Source: Chitinibacter sp. SCUT-21 (GTDB lineage: Bacteria; Pseudomonadota; Gammaproteobacteria; Burkholderiales; Chitinibacteraceae). Taken from it: a stretch of DNA of 64,000 nucleotides. Every line of letters starts with the position of its first letter. Within the stretch, counting starts at the first letter, position 1. The stretch lies in NCBI GenBank assembly GCA_041874755.1, contig CP102611.1, positions 496,001 through 560,000 of the forward strand, written 5' to 3'. A program made the position numbers and the translations under genes. Positions 44,042-53,986 of this stretch are shown here, piece after piece. The notes beneath the pieces are model-generated. The model was not told the origin of the DNA, did no database searches, and was given only the letters and a program-made list of their open reading frames with translations.

Positions 44042-45217
44042 ATGTTGATTAAACGTTTACCGTTGCATGTGGACATTTTGATTGTCGGCGGTGGCCCGGT
44101 TGGGGCCTTATTGGCTCAAAAACTAATCAACAGTGGCCATCAAGCACTGTTGGTTGAAGCCAAATGCGCCGTCGGCAAAGACCCTCGTGCCCTCGCGATT
44201 GCCCAGTCAAGCATTGCTGCACTTCACCAAGTCGGACTCTGGTCGGATGAATTGGATGCCACACCAATCCACAAAGTTCACGTTTCTCAAGCGGGGACCT
44301 TAGGGCGAACGGTGTTAACGGCTCAAGATTTGGATTTGCCCCAACTTGGCTGCACCATCCCCTACCAATCGCTGGCGCAACATGCCTTGAACACAGTGAG
44401 TATGGGCAAGGCTCCACTCGCTCTGGGAATGAAAGTGAGTAAGATCGAGCAATTGGCGCGTTTTGCCCAAGTGACTCTACAAGACAGTCGCGATCACAGC
44501 GAACATCACCTCACATGCCGACTTTTGGTGCTGGCGGACGGCGGCCAACTCATCGATCAATTACATGATATTCAGCAAACCATTAAATCGTACGAGCAAC
44601 ACGCGGTGCTGGCAAAAGTAACGCCAAAGCACCCACACCAGGGTATTGCTTTTGAGCGATTTGCTGATGATGGCCCCATGGCATTACTCCCCAATGGTAT
44701 TGACTACACCCTAGTATGGACGCAAACACCAGAACAAGCAGCTGCGCGTCTAGCGCTGACTGAGCAGGAATTTATCTCCGAAATTGAGCAGCGCTTTGCC
44801 GATCGTATTACAGGTTTTAGTGCAGTCAGTGAGCGGGCGAGCTGGCCATTGGCGCTGAAAACGCTGAATTCGGTTGTTGGTGAACGCGTCGTCATGATTG
44901 GCAATGCGGCGCAAACCCTCCACCCGGTGGCGGGACAAGGACTTAATCTCGGTTTACGTGACGCCGATACCCTGGCGCAAATTATCTGCCAAACGCCAAA
45001 GACTGCCCTAGGTGAAGCTGCAATGCTGCAACGCTATCGCCAGCTACGCTCGCGCGACGCTGGCTTGGTTACCGCCTTTACCGATAGCCTCATTGGCATT
45101 TTTGACTCACCAGCCGCACCGATGAAACATGCGCGCAGCTTGGCTTTAATGGCAATCGACCATTGCCAGTGGCTACGCAAAGGCTTTGCTCAGCGGATGG
45201 TTCATGGTGCAAGATAA
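44042..45217 (+). CDS. ubiH: 2-polyprenyl-6-methoxyphenol hydroxylase UbiH
   Basis: A 391-residue FAD monooxygenase of ubiquinone synthesis. The FAD motif DILIVGGGPVGALLAQKL, DPRALAIAQSSI and the second FAD motif VMIGNAAQTLHPVAGQGLNLGLRDADTLAQ match UbiH (GNAAQTLHP rather than GDAAH). ATG 44042 has GGAAG upstream and is preferred to longer frames. Confidence 0.9.
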   Translation: MLIKRLPLHVDILIVGGGPVGALLAQKLINSGHQALLVEAKCAVGKDPRALAIAQSSIAALHQVGLWSDELDATPIHKVHVSQAGTLGRTVLTAQDLDLPQLGCTIPYQSLAQHALNTVSMGKAPLALGMKVSKIEQLARFAQVTLQDSRDHSEHHLTCRLLVLADGGQLIDQLHDIQQTIKSYEQHAVLAKVTPKHPHQGIAFERFADDGPMALLPNGIDYTLVWTQTPEQAAARLALTEQEFISEIEQRFADRITGFSAVSERASWPLALKTLNSVVGERVVMIGNAAQTLHPVAGQGLNLGLRDADTLAQIICQTPKTALGEAAMLQRYRQLRSRDAGLVTAFTDSLIGIFDSPAAPMKHARSLALMAIDHCQWLRKGFAQRMVHGAR

Positions 45218-45261
45218 GCAGGCACAGGGCAGATTTGCTTATGCACCTTCTCTAAGAAGCC

Positions 45262-46161
45262 GTGCCTAAAATGGGGCTTCTTACCCTTTCTCCGCTTTTC
45301 CAGATTATTGCGCCAGTGATGATTATTGTGCTTATTGGCTGGCTATACGCGCGCTATCGCGTCGTTGACATGAGCACTGCTAACCGCTTGAACGTTGAGT
45401 TGCTCTCCCCGCTTTTAGTCTTCAGTGCAATGACCAGCAAAAATGCGGCGCTTGGCCAATATGGGCAGTTATTGTTATTTGCCACGGTAATCATTTTGAG
45501 TAGTGGCGTGGTGGCCTACGCACTTGCCGCACGCTTGGGCTTCAATAAGCTGGCATTTAGTGTGCCGCAAATGTTCACCAATACCGGCAATATGGGGCTA
45601 CCTTTGTGGCTATTTGCCTTTGGCGAAAGTCACTTCCCCGCCGCTATTGCAATTTTCATTCTGACCAATCTGCTGCATTTCACGCTAGGCATTAAATTAT
45701 TTAACCGCGCGGCACCATTGAGCGATGTCTTGAAGACGCCGATGATCTGGGCCTTAGCTGCGGGACTACTCGTACAAAACACCGGCTTAGCACTACCGAT
45801 CTGGCTATTAAAACCGATTAAAATGCTTGGAGAAATTGCCATACCACTGATGTTGTTCGCGCTAGGCGTGCGGATGGCGCAATTTAAAGTGACGCGCTGG
45901 GGCGCCGGTTTACTAGGTGGTTTGCTTTGCCCCGCCGTTGGTCTAGCTATAGCCTGGCCCTTAGCGCATTACCTCCCAAGTGGCCAAGCTGGAATTTTAC
46001 TGCTGTTTGCCGCCTTACCACCCGCGGTACTCAATTACCTGTTTGCCGAGCAATATCAACAAGATCCCGAGTTGGTTGCAGCTTTAGTCGTTGCAGGCAC
46101 TTTATGTTCATTGGTGTCAATTCCACTGGCACTCTGGCTTGGTTTTAATACCCTAGCCTAG
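45262..46161 (+). CDS. AEC-family transporter (auxin efflux carrier type)
   Basis: A 299-residue permease with about 10 helices in two inverted repeats. FTNTGNMGLPLWLFAFG near the middle of the first half is the family's conserved loop, and FAALPPAVLNYLFAEQY near the end is its partner. The substrate is unknown, probably a carboxylate. The start is GTG 45262, with AAGAAG upstream; ATG 45271 is possible. It converges on a c-di-GMP enzyme gene with 38 bp between. Confidence 0.82.
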   Translation: MPKMGLLTLSPLFQIIAPVMIIVLIGWLYARYRVVDMSTANRLNVELLSPLLVFSAMTSKNAALGQYGQLLLFATVIILSSGVVAYALAARLGFNKLAFSVPQMFTNTGNMGLPLWLFAFGESHFPAAIAIFILTNLLHFTLGIKLFNRAAPLSDVLKTPMIWALAAGLLVQNTGLALPIWLLKPIKMLGEIAIPLMLFALGVRMAQFKVTRWGAGLLGGLLCPAVGLAIAWPLAHYLPSGQAGILLLFAALPPAVLNYLFAEQYQQDPELVAALVVAGTLCSLVSIPLALWLGFNTLA

Positions 46162-46207
46162 CATGCCGACACAAAACAGGCAGCGCTTATACTAGGGAGC
46201 TATACCC
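46159..46207. repeat. degenerate 49-bp palindromic element, copy H
   Basis: TAGCAT and ATACCC lie exactly 49 bp end to end, with one mismatch in the GTAT core. The left end is the TAG stop of the AEC gene, as in copy E. It covers the convergent gap and the last codons of the EAL gene. Confidence 0.3.
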
Positions 46208-48698
46208 TCTGCATTAACATGGCCATCTCAGCGGCATCGAGCGGATGAGAATAAAAATAGCCCTGTAGGGTATCGCACCCAGCACTGCGCAGAGCTTGCA
46301 TTTGCGCTTCGGTTTCAACCCCTTCAGCCACCACACTCAGACTTAATTTTTTTGCCATCGCAATAATGGTTTGCGCAATCGCCGTGTCATCGTAGTTATG
46401 CGGCAAACCTTCAATAAATGAGCGATCGATTTTTAGAATATCCAGCGGCAGGTTTTTCAATTGCGACAACGAGGAGTACCCAGTGCCGAAATCATCGATC
46501 GCTAAGCTGACCCCCATTGCTTTGAGCGCATTCATAATCTCTACGGCTTCATTAATACGCCGCATAATCAGGCTTTCGGTCACTTCCAATTCCAGCAAAT
46601 AGGCGGGGAAACCGGTTTCTGCCAATACACTAGCGACTTGTTCAACCAATACCATGGGCTTAAATTGTCGCACCGATAGATTCACGGCCATTTTCGGCAC
46701 CAACAAGCCTTGATCTCGCCATGCTTGAGCCGTTTTGCATGCCTGCAATAAAACCCAATGCCCAATCGGAATTATCATGCCAGTTTCTTCGGCAATTGGA
46801 ATAAATTCCGCCGGTGAAATCCACCCCATTTCAGGGTGTTGCCAGCGTAGTAAACATTCCATGCCACTCAATTGCCCGGTAGCCAAATTCATTTGCGGCT
46901 GAAAAACCAGTTGTAATTGCTCACGCTCTAAAGCAAAACGCAAGGCGGCCTGCACAGAGAACTGCTGAGTATTTTGGCTATTCATATCATGCGAGAAAAA
47001 CTGAAAGGCATTTTTACCAATATCTTTCGCGCGATACATCGCCAAATCGGCGTTGCGCATCAGCTGCGATGCTTGGCCACCATCGTTGGGGTACAAACTA
47101 ATGCCAATCGAGCCCGTGACAAAGAGTTGCTGGCCATTGATCAAATAAGGCTCAGCAATGGCCTGCAACAGCCGCTCCGCAACGTCATTGACTTGACGGA
47201 TTAGATGGATATTCTCCAGCACCACAGTAAATTCATCACCACCTAATCTGGCAACAATATCATCTTGTTTTAGGTGCTGAACTAAACGCTGCGCGACGAT
47301 GCGCAACAACTGATCGCCAATATCATGCCCTAAGGTGTCATTGATTGATTTAAACCGATCCAAGTCAATAAACAGTAAAGCGAGACAGCGACGCTTGGTA
47401 CTGGCTCGCGTCAAAGCCCGAGCGAGTGCTTCGTGAAATCCATTACGGTTATATAACTCGGTAAGTGAATCATGACTTGCCAAATATTGCGCTTTTTGTT
47501 CCGCTTGCTTGCGACTCGTGTAGTCAGAAAAAATCCCCACATAACGCCTAAGTCGACCTTCGTTATCATGCACGGCACTGATCGATAGCCATGCTGGATA
47601 TAACTCGCCACTTTTACGCTTATCTTGCATTTCGCCTTCCCAATGCCCACTGGCTTCAAGATCGCTGAGCAATTGACCTTGACTGTGATTGGGGTTTCCA
47701 GGGCGGGTGTCAAATATTCGGGAAGGACGGCCCAAGGCATCGGCCTCGGAATAGCCGGTAATACGACTAAAGGCAGGATTTACCGCAACCACGTGATGAT
47801 CTGCGGAAATCATCATGATGCCTTCCGATGCGTGCTGGAAGACCTGCTTAGCTAAGCGTGCATCGGCAACGGCCTGTTCATTTTCGCGCCGAATACTAGA
47901 CAGCAAAATTCCCATTTGTAACGCCATCGCAAGCAAAATTAATTGCCTAACGATCTCGTCATACGGCAAGGTATTGCCCACCGTTGGGCTGCCTAAGATT
48001 AATAGCCAAACTAAGGTTAGGGCTGAGTTCCCAACCTGCCCCAATCGCAAGGCGGACCAGGCCAATAATGGAAAACACAAATAAGTCAGCTGCAAACTAC
48101 CACGGTCAAAATGCGCCAGCAATAACATCGCGCCCGAGGCTGCAATCGAAACCAAAGTGGTTACTTCGATTAACCAGTTAGCTCTTAACTCATGTCCATC
48201 GTGGCGTAGCGCGTAAAAACAGGGTACCAAAATGAGTAAACCCAATGCCTCACCCAACCACAGCATGGCAAAGCTATTGAAGGTGCTGACGCCATTAGGC
48301 AACCAATGGGGGAGTAGTTCGGTAATGCTCAGCGCATACACTGCACTGGCGAGACCGGCGCCATACCAGAGCAAGTCTACGGCTTGTTGGGTGCGAAACT
48401 CATGCATCGCACTGCGTCTTTTTATTAGATAACACGCCAATGTAGCGCAAAGCGAACGGGTACAAACCCAAACCATCGCCTCACCAAATGACAAGCCCAA
48501 TAGCATTGCTTGCAGCGCAAACCCCACCACCAAATTAGGTAAGACTCGCCATCCCTGATTGAGACAAGCCAGCAGCGCCACGCCACCGCTTAGGCTTACA
48601 ACAGCAAAAGCATGCTCGGTTTTTAATAAAGAAAAATCAACCAGGGCGGCACATAGGTAGGCTAGCAACCAAATATGCTGATTAAAATGAAGTCTCAC
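46200..48698 (-). CDS. membrane PAS-GGDEF-EAL cyclic-di-GMP enzyme
   Basis: An 832-residue protein: an N-terminal membrane region of about 8 helices (MASE1-like, residues 10-270), a PAS domain (about 285-400), GGDEF (about 405-565) and EAL (about 580-825). The GGDEF motif is intact (RLGGDEF). The EAL motif reads ECL, but the remaining catalytic set (NLSVRQ, ELEVTES, IDDFGTGYSSL, LKIDRSF, VAEGVET, LQGYFYSHP) is present. Both synthesis and hydrolysis of c-di-GMP are possible. It is divergent from another GGDEF-EAL gene. Confidence 0.88.
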   Translation of the reverse strand: MRLHFNQHIWLLAYLCAALVDFSLLKTEHAFAVVSLSGGVALLACLNQGWRVLPNLVVGFALQAMLLGLSFGEAMVWVCTRSLCATLACYLIKRRSAMHEFRTQQAVDLLWYGAGLASAVYALSITELLPHWLPNGVSTFNSFAMLWLGEALGLLILVPCFYALRHDGHELRANWLIEVTTLVSIAASGAMLLLAHFDRGSLQLTYLCFPLLAWSALRLGQVGNSALTLVWLLILGSPTVGNTLPYDEIVRQLILLAMALQMGILLSSIRRENEQAVADARLAKQVFQHASEGIMMISADHHVVAVNPAFSRITGYSEADALGRPSRIFDTRPGNPNHSQGQLLSDLEASGHWEGEMQDKRKSGELYPAWLSISAVHDNEGRLRRYVGIFSDYTSRKQAEQKAQYLASHDSLTELYNRNGFHEALARALTRASTKRRCLALLFIDLDRFKSINDTLGHDIGDQLLRIVAQRLVQHLKQDDIVARLGGDEFTVVLENIHLIRQVNDVAERLLQAIAEPYLINGQQLFVTGSIGISLYPNDGGQASQLMRNADLAMYRAKDIGKNAFQFFSHDMNSQNTQQFSVQAALRFALEREQLQLVFQPQMNLATGQLSGMECLLRWQHPEMGWISPAEFIPIAEETGMIIPIGHWVLLQACKTAQAWRDQGLLVPKMAVNLSVRQFKPMVLVEQVASVLAETGFPAYLLELEVTESLIMRRINEAVEIMNALKAMGVSLAIDDFGTGYSSLSQLKNLPLDILKIDRSFIEGLPHNYDDTAIAQTIIAMAKKLSLSVVAEGVETEAQMQALRSAGCDTLQGYFYSHPLDAAEMAMLMQRV

Positions 48699-48839
48699 TG
48701 TGGCAGGCTACTTTAGAGATTGCTTATCAATTGCGACTATATTTCCTCGTTTCGCATTTTTCGTCTATCTATTCCGATAACACTGAGCATAAGAGCCAAC
48801 AACTGCTAAAGTATGAGGATGTAACAAAGAGCACAAGGC

Positions 48840-51020
48840 ATGCACGACGATACACTCATCTTTGCCAGCGAAGAGCAAGAACAGCCAGAATGGCAGCCTA
48901 GCCCTTGGGCCATCTTGGTGGTGGACGATGACCATGACATCCATTTGAGTACCAGTCTCGTCCTTAAAAACACGCAATTATTAGGGCGAAATGTCGAACT
49001 GGTTCATGCATACAGTGCTCATGAAGCATTTGAAATTTTATTGAAGCGTCATGATTTTGCTGTCATTTTGCTCGATGTGGTGATGGAGGATGATTTTGCC
49101 GGACTTGATTTAGTCGCCAAAATTCGCAGTATTCTCCATCTAAAAGAAGTGAGGATTATTTTACGCACCGGACAACCTGGCCATGCCCCAGAACCAGGCA
49201 TTTTCAACCTGCATGACATCAATGATTACCGCTTAAAAACGGAGCTGACCAATAGCCGCTTAATTACCGCCCTCTCTGCTGCACTACGCAGTTATGAGCA
49301 AATTTGTGCCATTTCAGCAAATCGGCGGGGCCTAGAAATGATTGTGCGCACGGAAGCGCAACTCATGGAGTGCACAACATTTCAGAATTTTGCACAGGTG
49401 ATTTTAAATAACGTCCAAGATATTTTTGACCGACCTTGTCTTGGTTTTGTTGCAAAAATCACCTCTGAAGAGCTCAAAAATCAAGATGTTGGCGCCTATT
49501 CCAGCTCATTAACAGAAAACCCGGCGACAATTTTAAGTCGACGCCCCCAAACCAACTCCAGTCATGATTTTGATGCGCGTGAAATGTGGCTGCATTTACA
49601 GGCAGGTTCTGATCAGGCGGTCGTGTATTTGCAGTTTCCAACCCCTTTAATCGAATTTATCAATCTAGGGCAAATCGCTACGGTTTTCGTCGCCAATGCG
49701 TCAGCATGCTTAGGGCATCTTTGCCAATTAGAACGACTGAATTATCTGGCTTACCACGATGAACTCACCCAGCTAGGAAATCGCAGTTGGTTTATTGAGC
49801 AACTCGACGACAGAAAATCTAACTTCCAGCATGCCCATGCCGTAGCAATACTCGACATTTGTCGCTTTGCCGACATTAATGACGGCTTGGGTTATGAAGT
49901 GGGAAATGCGCTACTCACTTCATTTGCTGGGCGTTTACATGATTGTTTTGCCGATAAAGATGTCCAAATTGCTCGTCTTGGCAATGATGTGTTTGGTGTG
50001 CTGGGCCCATTAGCACAGATCAACCCAGATCAGCTTTTTAATCTATTTTTAACTCCACTCCAGGCTTTACAACATTGCATTCCAATCCAAATTTCGATCG
50101 GGTTTCGCACAATAGATGATCATAAAATCCGTGGCGTGCAGTTATTAGAGCAGGCCAATATTGCACTTAACTTAGCCAAAAATAAACCTCACCCACGCTG
50201 GATGAGTTTTAACCCCGATATGGAAGCACATACGCGTTGGCGACATGACATTATTCGCCAATTACGCACGGCATTTCAGACCAATATCTTACAGGTCTGG
50301 TACCAACCGCAAGTTCACCTCCAAACTGATGAAGTCGTCGGGGTTGAAGCACTGCTGCGCTGGCCCGGTGAGGCTGGGTTTATCCAATCTCCAGCGGTTT
50401 TTATCCCACTGGCTGAATACTCTGGCCTAATCGTTGAAATGGGCGACTGGGTTCTCGATCAAGCCTGCCAGGCGTATCAGGAACTAAAATCACTCGAAAA
50501 TGCACCGAAGCGGATGGCAGTCAATATCAGTATGCCGCAGTTTCGAACCGGGCTTTTGAGTAAAAGTATTCAGCAATGCCTGAATAAATATCAACTAGAA
50601 CCTCACTCGCTCGAATTAGAAATTACCGAGAGCATTGCAATGGATGAGCCTGAAAATGTTCGCAGCTCATTGATGAAATTACGTGCACAAGGGATAGAGA
50701 TTGCAATTGATGATTTTGGCACAGGCTATTCGTCACTAGGACAACTACATGCACTGCCAATCAGTAGTTTAAAAATCGATAAGAGTTTTATCGATGACAT
50801 TGATGAAGAAAAATCCGGCCTATACGCAGAGCTTATCATTGGCCTAGCTCAGCGCCTTGGCTTATCAACCGTAGCCGAAGGTGTTGAAACACAGATTCAG
50901 GCTCAACGATTGGCGAAATTAGGATGCACCATTGGACAAGGTTATTTTTATGCCAGACCAATGCCGCTAAATGAACTTAAAGCCTGGCTATCAAAGCGAG
51001 CAATCAAAAAAAGCCATTGA
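48840..51020 (+). CDS. response regulator with DUF3369, degenerate GGDEF and EAL domains
   Basis: A 726-residue cytoplasmic protein. A receiver domain (about 25-150; VVDDDHD and phospho-Asp in LLDVVMED) is followed by a DUF3369/GAF-like region (about 165-310), GGDEF (about 315-460) and EAL (about 470-715). The GGDEF site reads GNDVF, so the cyclase is probably dead. EAL is intact (EALLRW, NISMPQ, ELEITES, IDDFGTGYSSL, LKIDKSF, VAEGVET, GQGYFYARP), so it should be a phosphodiesterase switched by phosphorylation. The kinase is not adjacent. Confidence 0.87.
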   Translation: MHDDTLIFASEEQEQPEWQPSPWAILVVDDDHDIHLSTSLVLKNTQLLGRNVELVHAYSAHEAFEILLKRHDFAVILLDVVMEDDFAGLDLVAKIRSILHLKEVRIILRTGQPGHAPEPGIFNLHDINDYRLKTELTNSRLITALSAALRSYEQICAISANRRGLEMIVRTEAQLMECTTFQNFAQVILNNVQDIFDRPCLGFVAKITSEELKNQDVGAYSSSLTENPATILSRRPQTNSSHDFDAREMWLHLQAGSDQAVVYLQFPTPLIEFINLGQIATVFVANASACLGHLCQLERLNYLAYHDELTQLGNRSWFIEQLDDRKSNFQHAHAVAILDICRFADINDGLGYEVGNALLTSFAGRLHDCFADKDVQIARLGNDVFGVLGPLAQINPDQLFNLFLTPLQALQHCIPIQISIGFRTIDDHKIRGVQLLEQANIALNLAKNKPHPRWMSFNPDMEAHTRWRHDIIRQLRTAFQTNILQVWYQPQVHLQTDEVVGVEALLRWPGEAGFIQSPAVFIPLAEYSGLIVEMGDWVLDQACQAYQELKSLENAPKRMAVNISMPQFRTGLLSKSIQQCLNKYQLEPHSLELEITESIAMDEPENVRSSLMKLRAQGIEIAIDDFGTGYSSLGQLHALPISSLKIDKSFIDDIDEEKSGLYAELIIGLAQRLGLSTVAEGVETQIQAQRLAKLGCTIGQGYFYARPMPLNELKAWLSKRAIKKSH

Positions 51021-51043
51021 TCTATAGAATCAATGGCCTTTTT
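51006..51043. terminator. rho-independent terminator overlapping the stop codon of the EAL gene
   Basis: GCCATTGAT / ATCAATGGC form a 9-bp stem with a 7-base loop, flanked by A7 and CTTTTT. The left arm contains the TGA stop of the response regulator gene. It can also serve the convergent PCu(A)C gene. Confidence 0.82.
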
Positions 51044-51071
51044 GCACGCATCACTCGCACTGGGTCAAAAA

Positions 51072-51542
51072 CTAATGCTTTTCACCATTTTGTACGCCTT
51101 TTGAGCCCATAGCCTCAACTTTTACCTTTACCTCAACCACACCGGCCTTCGCAAAAGTTAATTTCAACGGGATTTTCTCGCCCTCTTGCAAAGGCTGCTT
51201 GAGGTTGATTAGCATAATATGCAGACCACCTGGGGAAAGCTTCAACTCGCCTTTGGCGGGAATAGTAATTGAAGTCATTTGGCGCATTTTCATCACACCG
51301 TCGACCATTTCCATTTTATGCAGTTCAGTCAACTCTGCCACCGTGCTTTCAGCCTTTAGCAAGGTATCACCTTCTGCGCCTAGATTATTCACAGATAGAA
51401 AGACCCCGCCCATTTTCGCTGCTGGAGCCGTTGCTCGAGTCCATGGGTGGCCAATTTTGAGTTCACCGACTTGATAGTCATGAGCTAAAGCGGTGCCCAT
51501 AGTTAACATCAAAGCCAAACCCAACTTCATTCCAGCTTTCAT
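51072..51542 (-). CDS. periplasmic copper chaperone PCu(A)C
   Basis: A 156-residue secreted protein (signal peptide ends TALA). The copper-site segments are present: HPWTRATAPAAKMGGVFLSVNN with His and Met, MEMVDGVMKMRQM and SPGGLHIMLINLK. It delivers Cu(I) for cytochrome oxidase assembly or handles copper. ATG 51542 with GAGG upstream is preferred over GTG 51548. It is monocistronic as far as seen. Confidence 0.88.
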   Translation of the reverse strand: MKAGMKLGLALMLTMGTALAHDYQVGELKIGHPWTRATAPAAKMGGVFLSVNNLGAEGDTLLKAESTVAELTELHKMEMVDGVMKMRQMTSITIPAKGELKLSPGGLHIMLINLKQPLQEGEKIPLKLTFAKAGVVEVKVKVEAMGSKGVQNGEKH

Positions 51543-51595
51543 ATGCACCTCTAAAAATATCGTTTATTGTAATGTTTGTGCAATATTTTACCTTT

Positions 51596-53083
51596 TCAAG
51601 CCAGTTCTGCCACTTTTTTTTCCGCCTCCAGCACAGGCACGGCGGCTAAACATGCGATAAGTAAATCCCAAAATTGTGCCACGGTGCTGATTTGCACCCG
51701 CTCATCAGGAGAATGCGCGCCACGAATAGTAGGTCCGAAAGACACCATTTCCAGATTGGGGTAGGCACGCCCAATCAACCCACATTCTAAGCCGGCGTGA
51801 ATTACCTTCACCGCAGGAACATCACTATATAAAGCTTGATAAACATCTTGGACTAATTTTAATGCGCCAGAAGCTAAATCAGGCGCCCAACCAGGATAAG
51901 CTCCCGATGCCTCAATATTAAGCTGCCCCAACCGCGCCACAGATTCAATCATTGATTGCAATTCCTGCAATCCCAAATCCGTGAGTGAACGTAGCATCAA
52001 TACCGCCTCAAAACGGCGTCCATCAATACGCACCACGCCAAGATTATTTGACGTTTCCACCACCCCGGCAACCGATGGACTCCAGCGACGAACACCATGT
52101 GGTAGGGCCAGTAATAGATCGATCACCAAACGTGTATCAATACGGCTAAGCGTAAGCACCTCTGCCGCTTCGACGGGCTTGCAAGTTAACGCACAGCTTG
52201 GCTCACTGAATGCCAACTCTAACTGCACCTGCTCTGCAAACTCTGCGACAAAACGATCAAATTGCACGGCATCGCAGGCAGGAATCGCCACCGTTGCGAA
52301 AGCTTCACGGGGCAAAGCATTTCGCAGCGTACCGCCCCGCATCGACACCAGCCTAGGCTCAAACAGGGGTATTGCCTTAGAAATCAATCTAGCCATTACC
52401 TTAATAGCATTACCCCTGTCCAAGTGTATATCAACACCAGAATGACCACCTTTCAAACCAGTCACAGCCAGCTCACGGATCACAAAGCCCGCTGGGAGTG
52501 GCTCGCTATGCAAAGAACGATTGAGTTCGACATCAACTCCACCGGCGCAACCTACATAAACCTCCCCCCAATCTTCGGTGTCCAGATTGAGCAAGTATTG
52601 GCCTTGTAACAAACCGCCTTCTAGCCCCTGCGCGCCCGTCATACCTGCTTCTTCGTCTATGGTTAGCAAAACTTCAATCGGGCCGTGCACCAGATCTTCA
52701 CTGCCAAGAACAGCCAAAGCGGCGGCAACACCAATGCCATTATCCGCCCCCAAAGTCGTACCGCTTGCCCTTACCCAATCACCATCAATGCGCGGCAAGA
52801 TTGGATCAGTTAAAAAATCATGCAGGGTAGTTTCATTTTTTTGCGCCACCATATCTAAATGTGCCTGCAAAACCACACCGATACGCTGCTCCATACCAGG
52901 GCTAGCCGCTTTGCGAATAATTAGATTGCCCACCTGATCAATTTTAGTGGTCAGATTCTTAGACTGAGCCCAGCCTTGCAGATAATCGCGCAACGCAATT
53001 TCATGTTTTGATGGGCGAGGAAATTGGCATATTTGCGCAAAATGTTGCCAAAGTGCTGTGGGGCTTAGCTGTTCAATCGACAT
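51596..53083 (-). CDS. pepD: aminoacyl-histidine dipeptidase PepD
   Basis: A 495-residue M20 zinc dipeptidase. SIEQLSPTALWQHFAQICQFPRPSKHE at the start, LQAHLDMVAQKN (metal His/Asp), TLGADNGIGVA, TIDEEAGMTGAQGL and GGHSGVDIHLDRGNA follow E. coli PepD closely. The start at 53083 matches the family; the frame to 53131 adds 16 residues of unlikely sequence. A 49-bp GGGTAT/TTACCC match is inside the gene without changing the length of the aligned segment. Confidence 0.92.
   Translation of the reverse strand: MSIEQLSPTALWQHFAQICQFPRPSKHEIALRDYLQGWAQSKNLTTKIDQVGNLIIRKAASPGMEQRIGVVLQAHLDMVAQKNETTLHDFLTDPILPRIDGDWVRASGTTLGADNGIGVAAALAVLGSEDLVHGPIEVLLTIDEEAGMTGAQGLEGGLLQGQYLLNLDTEDWGEVYVGCAGGVDVELNRSLHSEPLPAGFVIRELAVTGLKGGHSGVDIHLDRGNAIKVMARLISKAIPLFEPRLVSMRGGTLRNALPREAFATVAIPACDAVQFDRFVAEFAEQVQLELAFSEPSCALTCKPVEAAEVLTLSRIDTRLVIDLLLALPHGVRRWSPSVAGVVETSNNLGVVRIDGRRFEAVLMLRSLTDLGLQELQSMIESVARLGQLNIEASGAYPGWAPDLASGALKLVQDVYQALYSDVPAVKVIHAGLECGLIGRAYPNLEMVSFGPTIRGAHSPDERVQISTVAQFWDLLIACLAAVPVLEAEKKVAELA
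52367..52415. repeat. 49-bp palindromic element-like match inside pepD, copy P
   Basis: GGGTAT and TTACCC lie exactly 49 bp end to end, with GGGGTA/TACCCC flanks. The pepD protein in this part has the same length as E. coli PepD as I recall it, so there is no sign of insertion. Confidence 0.25.
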
Positions 53084-53268
53084 ACAAGGCTCGTAGTTAT
53101 ACAACGTAATATTAAAACGGTGATTCAGCATATCACTACAGACCCATGAAGCCCACTAGGAGATGCACTGATAGCAGAAATCAAATAAAACCTTGGGTTA
53201 AAACAAACTTCTTGTCAGAGATAACCCTTACGATATACCCAACCTTCATCACCAAGCCGAGCGTCATT

Positions 53269-53973
53269 ATGAGCAAAAATCCACCCTTACTCGCGAACGA
53301 TCCCTACTACGAGGGTGTGCCCGAATATATGACCGAGGTCTACGATTGGGCTTATGTCGACCCGAACTGGGTTAAAGCACTCGATCGTAATATCGTTGTG
53401 AAAGTATTGCTGTTTCTAAACGATCAACGTTTAATGCGCCGCTATTTACGCCATATCGAGCCAGGTCAACGTGTCTGGCAGTTAGCACACGTGTATGGAG
53501 ACCTCGTTCAGCGCGCCGCAGAAAAGGTCGGCCCGCACGGTGCTTTTCACCTTACCGATGTAACACCAATTCAAATTGAGCACGGTAGTAAAAAGCTTAA
53601 AGACATGCCTTGGGCCAAAGTCATTCGTAGCGACGCGGCTGATTTTGCAGCTGAAGGTAGTTATGATGTGATTTGCAGTTTTTTCTTACTGCACGAAGTA
53701 CCCGACGCGAAAAAACGCGAAATCGTCGACCATATGCTCGCGCAAGTGCCCGTCGGCGGTAAAGCAATTTTTGTAGACTACCATAACCCCAAACGCTGGC
53801 AACCGATTCGCTATATCCTGAAGGTGGTTAATCACTATCTCGAACCATTTGCCAACGCCTTATGGGAAAACGAAATTAGCAGCTACGCGACAAATGCCGA
53901 GCAATTTAACTGGCAAAAAGAAACCATTTTTGCAGGGGTATATCAAGCAGTGGTTGTTACTAGAAAGTCTTGA
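53269..53973 (+). CDS. rquA: rhodoquinone biosynthesis methyltransferase RquA
   Basis: A 234-residue class I SAM methyltransferase-like protein. The opening YYEGVPEYMTEVYDWAYVDPNWVKALDRNIVV, the altered SAM motif LAHVYGDLV and LTDVTPIQIEHGSKKL are typical of RquA, which swaps the ubiquinone methoxy group for an amine. UbiE has a glycine-rich loop at the VYGD position. Rhodoquinone allows fumarate reduction under low oxygen. ATG 53269 was chosen because it starts the family N-terminus. Confidence 0.82.
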   Translation: MSKNPPLLANDPYYEGVPEYMTEVYDWAYVDPNWVKALDRNIVVKVLLFLNDQRLMRRYLRHIEPGQRVWQLAHVYGDLVQRAAEKVGPHGAFHLTDVTPIQIEHGSKKLKDMPWAKVIRSDAADFAAEGSYDVICSFFLLHEVPDAKKREIVDHMLAQVPVGGKAIFVDYHNPKRWQPIRYILKVVNHYLEPFANALWENEISSYATNAEQFNWQKETIFAGVYQAVVVTRKS

Positions 53974-53984
53974 AGAATATACTC
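53936..53984. repeat. 49-bp palindromic element, copy R
   Basis: GGGTAT and ATACTC lie exactly 49 bp end to end (one mismatch at the right end). It covers the last 12 codons and the stop of rquA and 11 bp beyond, just before an intrinsic terminator. Confidence 0.4.
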
Positions 53985-53986
53985 AT

